This document shows positions 23,382-35,042 of a DNA stretch of 64,000 nucleotides, piece by piece. A model generated the notes under the pieces. It was not told the DNA's origin. It saw nothing but the letters and a program-made list of their open reading frames with translations, and ran no database searches. The position numbers were made by a program, and so were the translations under genes. How positions within the stretch are numbered: the stretch's first letter is position 1; the number at the start of each line of letters is the position of its first letter. The DNA is taken from positions 5,047,063-5,111,062 of the forward strand of contig JAJEKV010000066.1 in the NCBI GenBank assembly GCA_021234155.1, in the 5' to 3' direction. The stretch comes from Isoetes taiwanensis. Its lineage: Eukaryota > Streptophyta > Lycopodiopsida > Isoetales > Isoetaceae.

Positions 23382-23812
23382 TGTCAGCTTTAGCGGCCTT
23401 ATAGATACTGAGATCACAAGCCCTAACAAAGGAACCTAACCATGTATGTCAGGTAGTTAGATTAGATGTTATTCTATATTTCAGTTCTTTGATGATGATG
23501 TTCTATTCTATGCGCACTCCTGTGTATTGGGAAAGGGGATAGAGACCCTGAAAGGCTTAGTAGTTGATGTACCTAGATAGCCTCATTAATTCCCAATTAA
23601 TGCGGCCTGTGCATAAGAGCCCGTCTGGTGGGGCTAGACCGGTGGATAAGGAGGACATGTCCCATTCCAGATTGATCCCTCTAGTGTGTAAAGCCTACCA
23701 AGGATTTTAGCAGGCTAGGCCTAATGGCTTGCCACTGCATGTGGGCAAGGCATGGGCTCAACACCTCTTGGGTGATACGCCACCTTCCATGAGGTTCAAG
23801 TCGAGGCGGGCA
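23382..23812 (+). repeat. Ty3/gypsy 3' LTR
   Basis: Begins TGTCAGCTTTAGCGG and ends GAGGCGGGCA, giving TG...CA termini; about 431 bp. It aligns along its length with 17250-17657. The sequence between the pol stop and this LTR (22912-23381) is AT-rich untranslated region without a clear polypurine tract. Confidence 0.75.
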
Positions 23813-24290
23813 AGTTGGCCCCGCCACTGCGGATGGGCATGCGTGCCTCTAGAGGGGGTGATCCCCTTCCTGCCACATCGAGGATGGGGATATGAAATCC
23901 AGTAGTAGCCCCCTTGGCTATGCTCCCGCCGACAGGCTACGGTCCAGCTCCAAGACTCTTCAACCTATTCTGCAAAGTATGCGCATGAGGGGCGGATGGA
24001 CAGGACTACCCAACAGCCATGCTCCATGCTAGCCCAATCTATTGCCATGAATTCCCGCCTACCATGACTTCGAGCCCCTGCCGCCACCCATACCTTGTGA
24101 GTCTGAGCTTTGGGTAGGATATCCCCTTTGATGATGTTGTTGATATGTTTTACATGTATGCTATGGTGAGCCACCCTTCGTGGTGGAGCTATTTATGTTT
24201 GATGTCATGTGCTCATGTTTATTTACGCTTCCGCAACTACGACGGTCTCGAGGGAAGATTCGGACAATGACCCGGCCCATTCTTCCTTAT
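23813..24290 (+). repeat. Module following the 3' LTR, shared with 16283-16745
   Basis: Shared landmarks with the upstream copy include GAAATCCAGTAGTAGCCCCC-like, CTGCAAAGTATG, CCATGCT...TTGCCATGAATTC and TTCCGCAACTA segments in the same order. It is absent after the 5' LTR, where the PBS and gag leader follow instead. It may be the remainder of a longer LTR variant or the 5' region of a second element. Confidence 0.55.
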
Positions 24291-25401
24291 CGATTCCTTT
24301 GCCGAGGAATTGATGTCGCGGCGGCCTCACGCTTTGGTCGCCGGGGATGAACTCCGCCTTTCGATATGATGAGAGCATCGTAGACGAAGTAGGGGACGTC
24401 ACATTCCAACGCCAGCCTCTTGCCCACCATTAAGGGCTTGACGTCAGATAGACGGCCTCATGTTGACGAGCTGTGTCGACAGGAGGGAATCTCCTGTTTT
24501 TATACGATCGGAGCATCGTATACGAGCAGGGGGCATCACAAAGGAGGGGATAACTACCAAGGTATGTCGGGGATCCCCGAGGATGGAATGAAGGTGGCTG
24601 AATCGGGACGATATCAACCACCCTTCAATGACCCTGAAGGTAGGAGGTGGGAGATCAAACCGAATGTAGGATCCCGGAGGCGAGGATCTTTTAGATGATT
24701 CTGGAGGCTGGGATCTCCATGTACGACTGAGATGCGGCAAAGATTTTGACGGCCCAAATTGCACAAGTTAACCGCGTGTGTTAGGACAGCAAAAGGAAGC
24801 CTCAAAACGTCTTGGACTTGGAAGACAAGGGTGCAACAAAATCCATTTCCACATCTCCTCTGATCTGCACTTGCTGCCTACGTGGCCCATAAATTGTCTT
24901 GGGCTTCTAGAAGGGGGGCTACCCTCCGGACGCCCCTAGCCAGACAGCTGCTGACGAGATGAGCCCAATTTGCAGCTATATCTTGCAGCCAAGGCCTTCC
25001 GGCAACAGCCAAATCTGCGTGGCAGAAAATTTTTTTGAAGCGGCATTACATCTCGCTATTTTGTGTGCCGGCTGGTGCAAAAAAGTCCATCATGTGAATG
25101 CTCCATATGCCAACAGAGTCAGCAGGAGCCTTGCCTTGTGCCTCACCCTCATGCCAACAGAGTCAGGAGCCTTGCCTTGTGCCTCATGGAAACAGACCCT
25201 TGACTGGGGCGCACGTGGTCAGGTCAGGTCGGGTCCAAAGTCACATTTTAGTAGAAACACGTCCTAGCACCAATTACGAGGTTTGGTGGTTTGCCATTGG
25301 CCGGTGGGCCCGGCCATCCGATTGGGTCGGGTCGAGATGGTCAGCTGTGGGTTTGGGAGTACTATGTTGAGAATGTGAGCGAGCAGTCCGGCGAACTCCC
25401 A
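24291..25401. other. Upstream region of the cyclase gene, no gene seen
   Basis: GC-richer sequence with no recognised coding motif. A local duplication at about 25107-25190 repeats ATGCCAACAGAGTCAG and GAGCCTTGCCTTGTGCCTCA with a CAG difference. It may contain the promoter of the downstream gene, but no core element can be assigned with confidence. Confidence 0.45.
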
Positions 25402-28400
25402 ATGGCCAGAAGGTACGTTGCAGACGTAGGTAGGATGTCTAATAAGTTGAGGCCTCCTCGAACTGGATCTGCAACCTGTTCGATTTGCTATGTCACAATG
25501 GCCTCCGCTTTCATCTTGTTGTTCCTTATCGCTCTGTTCCACCACAGCCCTGTTTTCCAAGCTCTGAATCCTCCAACCGATGCTGTCCCTGTTTATGGTT
25601 ATAAAATTGTGAACGAATATCCTCACGATCCTGGAGCTTTTGTACAAGTGTGAATTATTCTTAATGTTGTTATCTTGCGTCTTTTATACATGCAAGCAAG
25701 GTTTATGTTTTGTTATGGTTTTGAATCCAGGGACTTGTATATGCTGGGAATGACACCCTGTATGAATCGACAGGTCTATATGGACGTGTAAGTGGCTGCA
25801 TGGTTATTCAGATTAGTTGTGGTGCTGCATACCATGATAGGAGTTACAAATACGTCTCAGAATCTTTCAGATACTAGTGGAAAGCATTATTAGAAGCAAC
25901 GTCAAAGGAAGATATGTGCATTATTGAGAGGAGTTTCCTTGTCTGAATGCTTTCTCTCTTGTGAAAATGACTTTGTCCAAGCTAAGTCGTTAATTATAAA
26001 CAATTTGCATTTTGTTCAGAGGAACATAGGAAAAATGCGCCCTCATATGTTTTACCGGCCGAAAGTTATCTATTCACATTCAGGGCAACCTATCCTGCGA
26101 GCTAGGCTTTTTTGACATCATTGCAGTATTTGATATGTTTGTTCATTAGGCATCATTGCAGTATTGATATGTTTGTTCATTAGGCATTTGTAAACATTTT
26201 AATTGCAAATGGATGTTTTTATTGCAGTCATCCATTCGTGAAGTGCAACTTCGAAGTGGGAAGGTATATCGTCAAACTAAAAATGTATTTGTCATTCCAC
26301 ATTATATAACTAGAGTGTCCGCTCCCTTTTTTTTCTGGCACCAAACAATCCACATCATAGTACATCATGCTAATGTTTTATGCACTGGATAAGAAGAAAC
26401 AATATGCATTAATGGCTATACATAAATAAGTCTTTTTTAAGATCTATGGTTCTTCGAAGCCAAAGTATTTTTATGACTTGTATACATAAGGATGATAAAT
26501 CTCTTATTTGCATGTCTTCTTGTACCTAGTTATTTGGACTTTTTCTTTACTGAGTTTGTTACATATGTTAGTGCCTTGTTGATAGTTCCTCTTTGTTTCC
26601 TGAGGATGATACACTTATAAATTTACCACATGCTATTTTCAGGTTATGCAGCTTAAAGCACTTGGGAACGAATACTTTGGAGAAGGACTGACACTTTGGG
26701 ACCAAAGGTATATGCATAAGCTTTCTTGTTTGGTGTTTTATGGGCTCTTGAAAGCTTGGATGTTCCCAGTTTAGTGGTTGCAAATTTAGCTAGCAGAGCA
26801 GGGGGGTAACTTTGACCTGCGATATAAATTTGCTGTTTTGATCCCTTGCCTTTTTATGCGTCTTTAGAGCGTCATGATGTTGGCAGCATTTGCTGCAACG
26901 AGTAATGTTGGATTGGTTGAGATCTTTGTTAGCCTTGACTGCGCAATGACTTAATGTTCTTATTGCTGACGTGAACGGTAAGCGTACATGTTTGCTATCT
27001 TTTCTACTGTTGATCCAGCTTCCGAGTAGCATCAAGTGATGATCTTTCTGTTATGAACATATTAGAGCAGGAAAAACTTGGAGAGGTTAGGTCCTTTAAG
27101 AATGCACGTTCTTGCTATGGTGCTATTCCTGATTGGGGCACCTACATCTTAGTTGTTAGGAATGCCTGTTTCATTTTGTGGTGGAGAGCACAAATAGATT
27201 GAGGGAAAATGTGGTTGCCACGTGATCAAGAGCGAGCATCTTGTGGGACGGGAAGTAAAGTTCGGGCATTAAGGGCATGAGATAAATCTTGAGAGATTGG
27301 TGCCCAATAAGGGTCCACCCTGTGCTGGTTAGAACCGTGGGTTAGTGTGTAACATATTAGCTACACTTGAATCTGCTTTTGCCCTTCTTCTTCCCGAGTA
27401 TATTACTATACTGAATCTTTCTTTGATGCTGGGATAGACTAGTGCAGGTTCTATGGAGGACTTCCAAAGGCTTCTTTTACAACAAAAAGACATTTGTGCC
27501 CGTGAGTATTAAATAGTCTTTATTGATATATAAAATAGAGCTAACATTTTTGAAGTATGATAGATGGGTAGCTTTAAGCACCCAATGAGTGATGGCTGGG
27601 GACTAACTTACGATGGAAAGTATATTATTGGAAGCGACGGGAGTTCATCCTTATATTTTTTGCAGCCTGGCACTTTCTCAGGTGAATGATGGTTTTGATA
27701 GCTAGCAAAAATTACCATTTCATTTGATATCTAAGAGCTACTGTACAGAGGTCAGAAAGTTAACGGTTGCTTATAAGGGAGAAAAGGTAAAATACCTCAA
27801 TGAACTGGAGTACGTTAATGGTGAAATTTGGGCAAATGTATGGCAGGTAAATTCTTATTTCCTCTCTATATTGGGCCAATGCCTCATAGGGTAGCCTTAG
27901 TAGAGACTGCCCTTGGAATTATAGAATGAAAATGATGTTTTTAGAATAGAAATGCTAGGTATGGGGTTTTGAAGTTGTTGGCAATATACATGTGACATTG
28001 TTCTCTTTCTTCATTATATTTGATTAATCAGGCCAAAAAGGACCAAGCAATGCAATTAACTTCGTGAAGGTTTGAAAATCATAGCATGACCAAAATAGCT
28101 GCTTTCTTTACTGCGAATTGAATTTGGAGTGCTCTGAACTGGCCTTAATAGTTTAGATCGGAAATGCAAGAATAAAGGGAGGCCTTGCAAGCTGGGCGAT
28201 GCACATTTGTAATTTCTTTTAAGTTTGGTCCTAACACCAAGTCCTATTGAGATTGACAAAATGGAGGTGCTCACAGATGCATGTGCATTCTAAACAGCAT
28301 AGCCTATATAGGGATTGCGCTCTCTCTCCAGGACCTTATGCTTATTAGCCCAACATTTTTGTAACTTGAAAACTCCTTTTTCAAGCCAGATAGGGGGAAA

Positions 28401-30149
28401 AGTTTCTTCAATGGGCTGGCCACGATTTGCTATGCTTGACATTAGATGAACACATGGCATCATATAGAGTGGTTGGATGTTATTAGACAGCAAACAGTCC
28501 ACTGGAGTGATACAGACATAGACATTGTAACATGCAACATGATGAATGGTTTATTCAGTGGTCCAGATGTTTGGATGCAATAGTTTAGGGTTTCATGTCA
28601 CTGCTGTTAAGAGGATAGGCTATTAAAGCATAGTTGGCATCCTTCCTTGCTCTGTGCCTGTACATAATGTCTTATGGGGTCCTTACCTGCTATGTGCCTG
28701 AATCCCAACTTAATGATTTTAAGATGCTATTGTCTATGATCAGTGTACTGGCAAGTGGGGGATATTCCTTGTTTTCTTTTTATAACTTGAATGCTAGCAA
28801 ATCAGCCAGTTGTCTTTGCTTGAAGCAACAATCATTATGGATGACACAAAGGAAAAATAGGCACAAAAGGAAAAATGCACATCTCAGGTTGCATCTTCAA
28901 AGCATTCAGAAACTGAAAGCTTGATACAGGCGAATATTTATCTTTATTAAGTTCTGTAATCCATGGTAGCTTTATGTAGTTAATCATTTCTTTCAACCAT
29001 TTCTTTCGACCTGGACTATGATGAGTTTCCAATACGTCATTCCTCCTACCTTCTGTTTAGCAATTATCATCCTTACCTCATTTGTACCAGATTATGACTG
29101 GATTATCGTGGTTTTGAGAAACCATCATGGCTTATTATTATCAAATGTTTATTCAACTAAGTCAAGGAGGAGGAAAAGCTACAACTAGAGTTAGGTGTGA
29201 TCATTCATTTGAATTGCATATTTCTAATTGTAATATGGATTTTGATGACAGACCGAATGTATTGTGCGAGTGTCACCCAAAGATGGCAGAGTTATAGGGT
29301 GGATAGTTTTGCATGGCTTACGGTAAGTTCTTGCCTTGCCTTTACTATTATGTATATGCTAACTGTTTTCATGCACAGGGATAAATTAATTGCAACTTCT
29401 GGTAATAAGGTATGGAAACTATCTACTGCATAATAAGAGTAGCCATAGTCTTTGATATGTGGTTTCCTTTGCTATATCACATGTTTTCTTTGGCTGTTTC
29501 CAGTATTTGGATGTCCTTAATGGCATTGCTTGGGATGCAGAGAAAAATCGAATATTTGGTGGGTCCTCAAACCTAATTATTACACTTCGATTGTCAAATT
29601 CCTTTGTAAAACTAGATAGCCTAGTTATAAGAAAGTCTCTCCTTGCGCAGTTGTTCCATGACCTTTCTAATCATTTAGACAAATCTAAGCACACAGAATA
29701 TTAGTGCTTTGTCATGAGTAGTACCATAATGTACTAGCTATTTGTGTTGCAGTTGGCCTATGTCTGCTATTTATATTCCGTCCGAACCATTTCCCCTTTA
29801 ATTTTCACTTTTCATTTCCAAGCTTTGTGGTTAGCTTTGAAACGATAGCTTCTCGGCTCTCCTAGTGCAACTTCAACATAAATGCATCTAAAAAAATACA
29901 TGTTTAATGGCAATCATTTTTGATGTTTACTTTTATGTAGCACCTAATTCCCAGTGTCAGCATGTGGTGTTAGCGTGGTTGTTTTTCTTTGCAGAAATTG
30001 GTTTTATTGATGGTTAAGTTTTGGTTTGGTTCATGTTTTTAGTCACAGGAAAACTATGGCCAAAGCTTTTTGAGATAGACTTGCAATCAACCAGTCATTC
30101 TCCTGCGGATGATTATCAGACTATTCAAAAGACTTGTATTCTACCATAA
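25402..30149 (+). CDS. Glutaminyl-peptide cyclotransferase (plant-type glutaminyl cyclase), 11 exons, one frameshift
   Basis: Converts N-terminal Gln of peptides to pyroglutamate in the secretory pathway. Exons: 25402-25647, 25731-25787, 26228-26263, 26643-26707, 27438-27501, 27565-27681, 27749-27846, 29252-29322, 29379-29409, 29504-29558, 30043-30149. Introns are GT-AG and phases agree. The predicted protein is about 315 residues, like plant family members. Start at 25402 gives a short basic leader and a signal-anchor around FILLFLIALF; ATGs at 25435 and 25498 are alternatives. Family landmarks: EYPHDPGAFVQ, GNDTLYESTGLYGR, NEYFGEGLTLWDQR, VKYLNELEYVNGEIWANVWQ, YLDVLNGIAWD, VTGKLWPKLFEIDL. 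In exon 6 the frame breaks between DGW and LTYDG at 27600: one G is missing from a G run and a stop follows at once. Either a sequencing error or a recent null allele; everything else looks intact. Confidence 0.9.
26110..26187. repeat. ~37-bp tandem duplication in cyclase intron 2
   Basis: CATCATTGCAGTATTTGATA followed by TGTTTGTTCATTAGG occurs twice in tandem, the second with one T fewer. It lies 40 bases before the intron 3' end region and does not touch splice sites. Confidence 0.85.
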
Positions 30150-33100
30150 TATTCTCTATTCAGAATGGTCCAAATTTAAGGTAAGATTTTGTACTTACCT
30201 TGTCCCTTTACAATCTGAATTCTCTATCCAGATCTTTGAAGTTTATTTTCAATCAAATTTCAGGATGATGGACAAAGGCTCCACTTATAGAGTTTTGATA
30301 CATGCCTCCATCCCATTCTTAAATTGGCATGAAGGGCTGACGGCATTCTAACCTTCAATAGCTAAAACCAAAGATGTAAACGATACAGGATAGTGACATG
30401 TTCATTCGTAGATATTGAAACAAGTCTTTTGAGCATGGACGGAATGAGGTGTATGAACTTTGCCATTGGAGAAATGCACCTTGTGCAATGTTATTTATAA
30501 TACAATTTAAAGGCAAAATTTCACATTGCAAGATGTAAGTTTCCACGAATTTATAGGATCAAACCATGCATGAAAAGATCATATTTTTGTTGCGTCTCTA
30601 CCTAGGATATAAGTATGGATTTTCCACACTAGGATTTAATGGTCTACTAAATCGAAAAGAAGCCTTAATGATATGAGGGTTTCCTTCTCTGGTGCACGGC
30701 CACTGCAGATTACAGAGAGATACATTTGGAGCTAGAAGGGTAGTAAATGCAAGTTGTCATTGTTGCTTAGAACCATGACTAATATTGCTTGGAATCCATT
30801 GCTACATACTGAATAGGCTATTTCTATGTTGTTTACTTTAGATCTTTTGCAAACGGGGTTGGTTGCAATGTGTCAACGTTTCCTTTGTTACTAAAACCTA
30901 TTACCTTCGATCTAGACATGGTTGCCTTAGTTATAGGCTCAAATACTAATCCTTCTGTGTTGCACTCATTGGAACCCGAATGTCGCTCGCCGCACCCACT
31001 GTGGTTGTTACTTGCTTGCTGATACAAATCCAGTTCTTTGTCTGAGTGATGGAACAAAGGTATCATGACTTATGTGTTTGTGTGTTTTGGTATTAGATAC
31101 AAGCCATTAGGTACTTGAACCCTTATGCTATTTAATTGATGCGGCTCTTCAATGTTGCATATTAAGCACATAGGTCTTGGACTCCTCATGAAGTCAATCT
31201 CCAACATCCCAGTTGGTGTGATCCTACCTCCCCAATACGACTCCCCACCGAAAATCCCCTCGGCGACTGCCTAGGATGCGGAGGTGTCATTCTCGCATCC
31301 ATCTTTTAGACCACCTGAAAGTGTGACATGTGTAAGCACATAGCAAACAACATATCAACGTAATATCCCATCCCGAAGGGTGGGTTCATTCATTTAAATA
31401 CATGAAACACACAAGCATCATACATAGAGGCTCTTATCTCGATTTCGACCCAAATGGGGAATCGCTTTTAGGTTCAAGCCTCCAGATAACAACAAACAGA
31501 GTTATGGCAATGGAGTTTGCTTGGTTGGCATAGAACAATAGATAGGGTTCTCCATTCCATCCGCCTCTCTTATGCGCACCCCTTGCGTATAGGTGAACCG
31601 CGGAAGGGCAATGTTAGTGGGCTAAGGTATGCTCACAAGGAGTATTTGCACAATCACCATTAATTTTTAACTCTCAGCATAACAAAATCATGCGTGAATC
31701 ATCAATTTAATGGAAGTCCATCCATTAAAATTAACCCCCCTTTTAACTCCCACAGCCTAACAAAATTTTATGGGGGAGGCGTGAAGTGAATTAAATTTTA
31801 ATTTTTTTTAAACTTATAGTTTAATTTAACCTCCTAGCGTAAACCCATCCTAAGTTCCGTTAGCACAACACTGGTTTCAATTCGAGACTTTATATTGCAG
31901 AAGTTATTTTTAATCGCTACCTTTAAAAGTGGAGCATAGAACTTGAAGAAACTAACATATGCCATTCCATTATATATCCCTTTTAAACACAATGCATTAA
32001 TATTCCGTAATCACCACTTGCCTGCGATTACTGTATTTTTTCGGATCTATTTTAAGGTGGAATTTCACCTCCACCAAGATCTGCTGGGCCAGATTATTTT
32101 TTTTTCACAGATTTTCAACTCATAATTTTCAACTCGGATTTTCACAGAGAGAGATTTTCACGTATATTCAACTCAGATTTTCACATACAATTCAACTCGT
32201 AATACAAATTACATGAAAACTTTTAATTCCCTATAATTCCAGAATACAAAAAAGATCATAATTCCAAAGTTCCAAAGTTTATAAAAAGTTTAAACACCAG
32301 AATTTTTAGATTCAGGAGTTCAGAAATTTCCAATGACCTTTCAATGTTTTTTCATAATCGCAGACATTACATTGAACAACCGATTTGCATCGATGCCAAA
32401 ATTAAAAGTGCACCCTCGAAATTCCCTTAATTATTCATAATCGGGCGATGATACTTTCCTAGATTTCGTGCACTATCGTGACAAGCAATACTCAATTCTT
32501 TTTATAAAACTCATCATCGTATCTATCGCCAACCGGATCACAAGAACCGCATCGAAGCAGAGTTGCATGTTAAAGCGTAATCTCCAAAATCCCTAATCGA
32601 CCCTTTCCATCGTTTATGCGAACAACCCGACCGGCTAAATTTCACCAGAACTCCGACCTTAACCCGACAGCATAACTGATCACCAATCCGACCAAAGAAC
32701 CCGACAATTAATCCTGTAAAGAACCCGACAAGCAACCCTCGACCAAAGAACTCCGCCTTCGTGATTAACTCCCCGACTATTCGAATATTTTCTTGTCGCA
32801 CCACACGTAAATCAGCATGCAATAGTCTTGAAGTTGATTCTTTTGCAAAGAATGTTATTGGACAAATCAACAAGTGGAGCCCTAGAAGCATTGGTAAGTG
32901 TGCTTTTGCAAATTTCATCCGAAATTATAAAGCATAATATATTAGAAACGTAATATACAAAAAAATACGTAAATATGAAGTGAGAGAAAATACCGTAAAG
33001 AACATTTGCAAACTAACGTGTGTCGCCATCTTGATTAATTGATTCGAAACCAAATCCATGCATGCATCAATCTTCAAATCAAGTGTAACGATCAGATTCG

Positions 33101-35042
33101 CCAAAGAAAACCCAAAGAATCACATGTTAAATAAATAAAACTATAATTAAACATATTAAAACACTTACTTCTCATATGAATCTCGATTTTTGTGCCCCGT
33201 AATAGTCATACCAACTTCTCAAGCACATTTGGTAAAACCGAAAAGACGAGACACTAATGATAATACGACCGCTTTATTACAAATTTGCGCCTCGTGCCCA
33301 ATGACGCCGCCCATAACTTTCACCACTTGAGAGATTGTTCACGCTTTAACCGGCGAATCAAAGATACCAAACCCGTAAAACAATTAACAAAAATATTAGA
33401 GAAAAAAAAAATCAAAGACATAAGTTCTAAGTTAACACTTACATTTTCTAGGTTTCATAATCGGTTGAAGAAACAAATGCCTTTGGCTTCAATCCCGCCT
33501 TCCTTTGGTGTAAATGACGACGCATCGCTTGTATGTCACAATAAAATCAAGTTCATGTGTCCAAATCGCTTCCCGAAATGTCTCTCATCAAATTTTGTGA
33601 TAGTTGGTCGGGTGGTTTTTTTGATTCTCTCCCCATATTTTATTATCTCGCCACCATTATCAAAACCTAATGTGATATCAACATCTAACACGACCTTTAA
33701 CTCTTTTGCACCCCTGATACCAAACCTTGTCAAGATGTAATACGCCAACCGCTTTTATACAACCGGCCGAATTTTGATTTGATGGTCAATATCCGCCAAA
33801 ATATCTCGTTCTTCGTAAAAGGTTATGGCAGAGCTTTATTCCTTGGTCGCATCATAATTCCCCTTCCGCCGCGGTCTTCCTTATAGCACGCGGATGAAAG
33901 CCCTCACCGCTCGACATAAAAAGATAGGATCCTCTTGTATATCAAATGGATACTCACGTATCCCTGTTTCTGCCTGAACTCTCTCCCTCTCCCTTCTGAC
34001 TATCCTACCTATACCTCGAAACAAGCAACTTAACCTAACAAAGCCTCGAATATTTTCCGGCGGAATCCCTCCTCGCCGGAAATTATCTAATACTAATTTT
34101 CTATGAGAAACATATAGATGTAACATAATACATAAGGGCATTCATGCATATTTTTCACCCACTCATAGCTTGATGTTCCAAAATATGTTGTTTAAGAGAT
34201 TCATTTAACTTCCATCATCTCGCTAAACTTAATTGCGTCTACAAGCACCCTGACATTCAAGCATAAGAGCAATATGTGAATGTATGTACTCTCTAGTTAT
34301 CTTCCTTATCTTGGTTCACCCCTCTCTAGCAATTTATTGTGGAAGTTATGCCATCTGAATGAATAAATTACAAAAATACCGTAAGAATAAGGATCCCAAA
34401 CTCTTAAAATATCCACTAAATAATCGAATGGAGGCAAGTAGAAATGCCTTCTTAAATGGTTCAGAACACCATCAAAGCAAGTCCCTTGCTTGTCTAACAT
34501 CAATATCTTTGCAAAATAAAAGCACTGAGATGAAAATACAAATACAAGTATATATACGCAAAGAGGAGAAATATAATGGCCATAGAAATTACATCATTTA
34601 CACTAGGTTCTAAATTTGTAGGTCATTTATTAATGTTTGCAGTTATTGAACATGCTTCTAACAATGCATTCGTCAAATGCATGGTAGATATATTTCTCCT
34701 TGGTGCTGGGCAATCTTTTAGCAGAGACGTGAACAATAGTCCTAATGGACTATTTTGAAATTTTCAATTTCAAGTGGTTGAATTACACTCTTGCTAGGAC
34801 TTGTCTAGGAGTGCTCATATAGATCAAAGCAAGCTCATAACAAAGATGCAAATCCAACTAGACAATACTCGGACTTCTACTACCCGTAAGTTTTTTGAAA
34901 TGTGGTAACACAAGAAACTTTGCAGGTTGACTAATATATATTTTTACCCTTGGGTTCATACTGGTTCATTCGTTCTGAACCATAGCGTGCTTAAACCATG
35001 CTGTATTACTGTATTGTAGTGGACAAATATAGTCATGCATAC
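30150..35042. other. Intergenic region between convergent genes
   Basis: About 4.9 kb between the ends of the cyclase and aminopeptidase genes. Open frames at 32538-32918 (-), 33285-33740 (+) and 33881-34141 (-) show no domain I recognise. AT-rich stretches near 31.6-32.4 kb have irregular TTTTCAACTC(A/G) repeats (about 32110-32200). No RNA gene was identified by eye. Confidence 0.5.
32105..32205. repeat. Short imperfect repeats of a TTTTCA-CAACTC motif
   Basis: TTTTCACAGATTTTCAACTC, TTTTCAACTCGGATTTTCAC and related strings repeat several times with variable spacers. Low-complexity slippage DNA. Confidence 0.6.

Larger units (their letters stand above)
17250..23812 (+). mobile_element. Chromodomain Ty3/gypsy retrotransposon (degenerate)
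   Basis: The element runs LTR - PBS - gag - protease - RT - RNase H - integrase - chromodomain - LTR, the order of plant chromoviruses. In-frame stops, a broken protease active site, a broken RT catalytic motif and a deletion in RNase H show that it cannot move by itself. No clear polypurine tract or target-site duplication is visible. The coding region is mainly in one frame, so decay is dominated by substitutions rather than indels, unlike the lesions in the two host genes further on. Confidence 0.85.

Noticed and set aside
26708-27447. Apparent missing micro-exon in the glutaminyl cyclase between LTLWDQ and VLWRTSKGFF
   Set aside because: Using the acceptor at 27437 (GATAG) instead of the one at 27447 restores phase and supplies RLVQ, so no micro-exon is needed.
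32538-32918. 126-codon reverse-strand frame
   Set aside because: Hydrophobic stretches are present, but no family motif, no homologous neighbour exon and biased low-complexity composition; likely chance.
33285-33740. 151-codon forward frame with an overlapping reverse frame
   Set aside because: Neither strand gives a recognisable domain, and neighbouring frames do not extend it.
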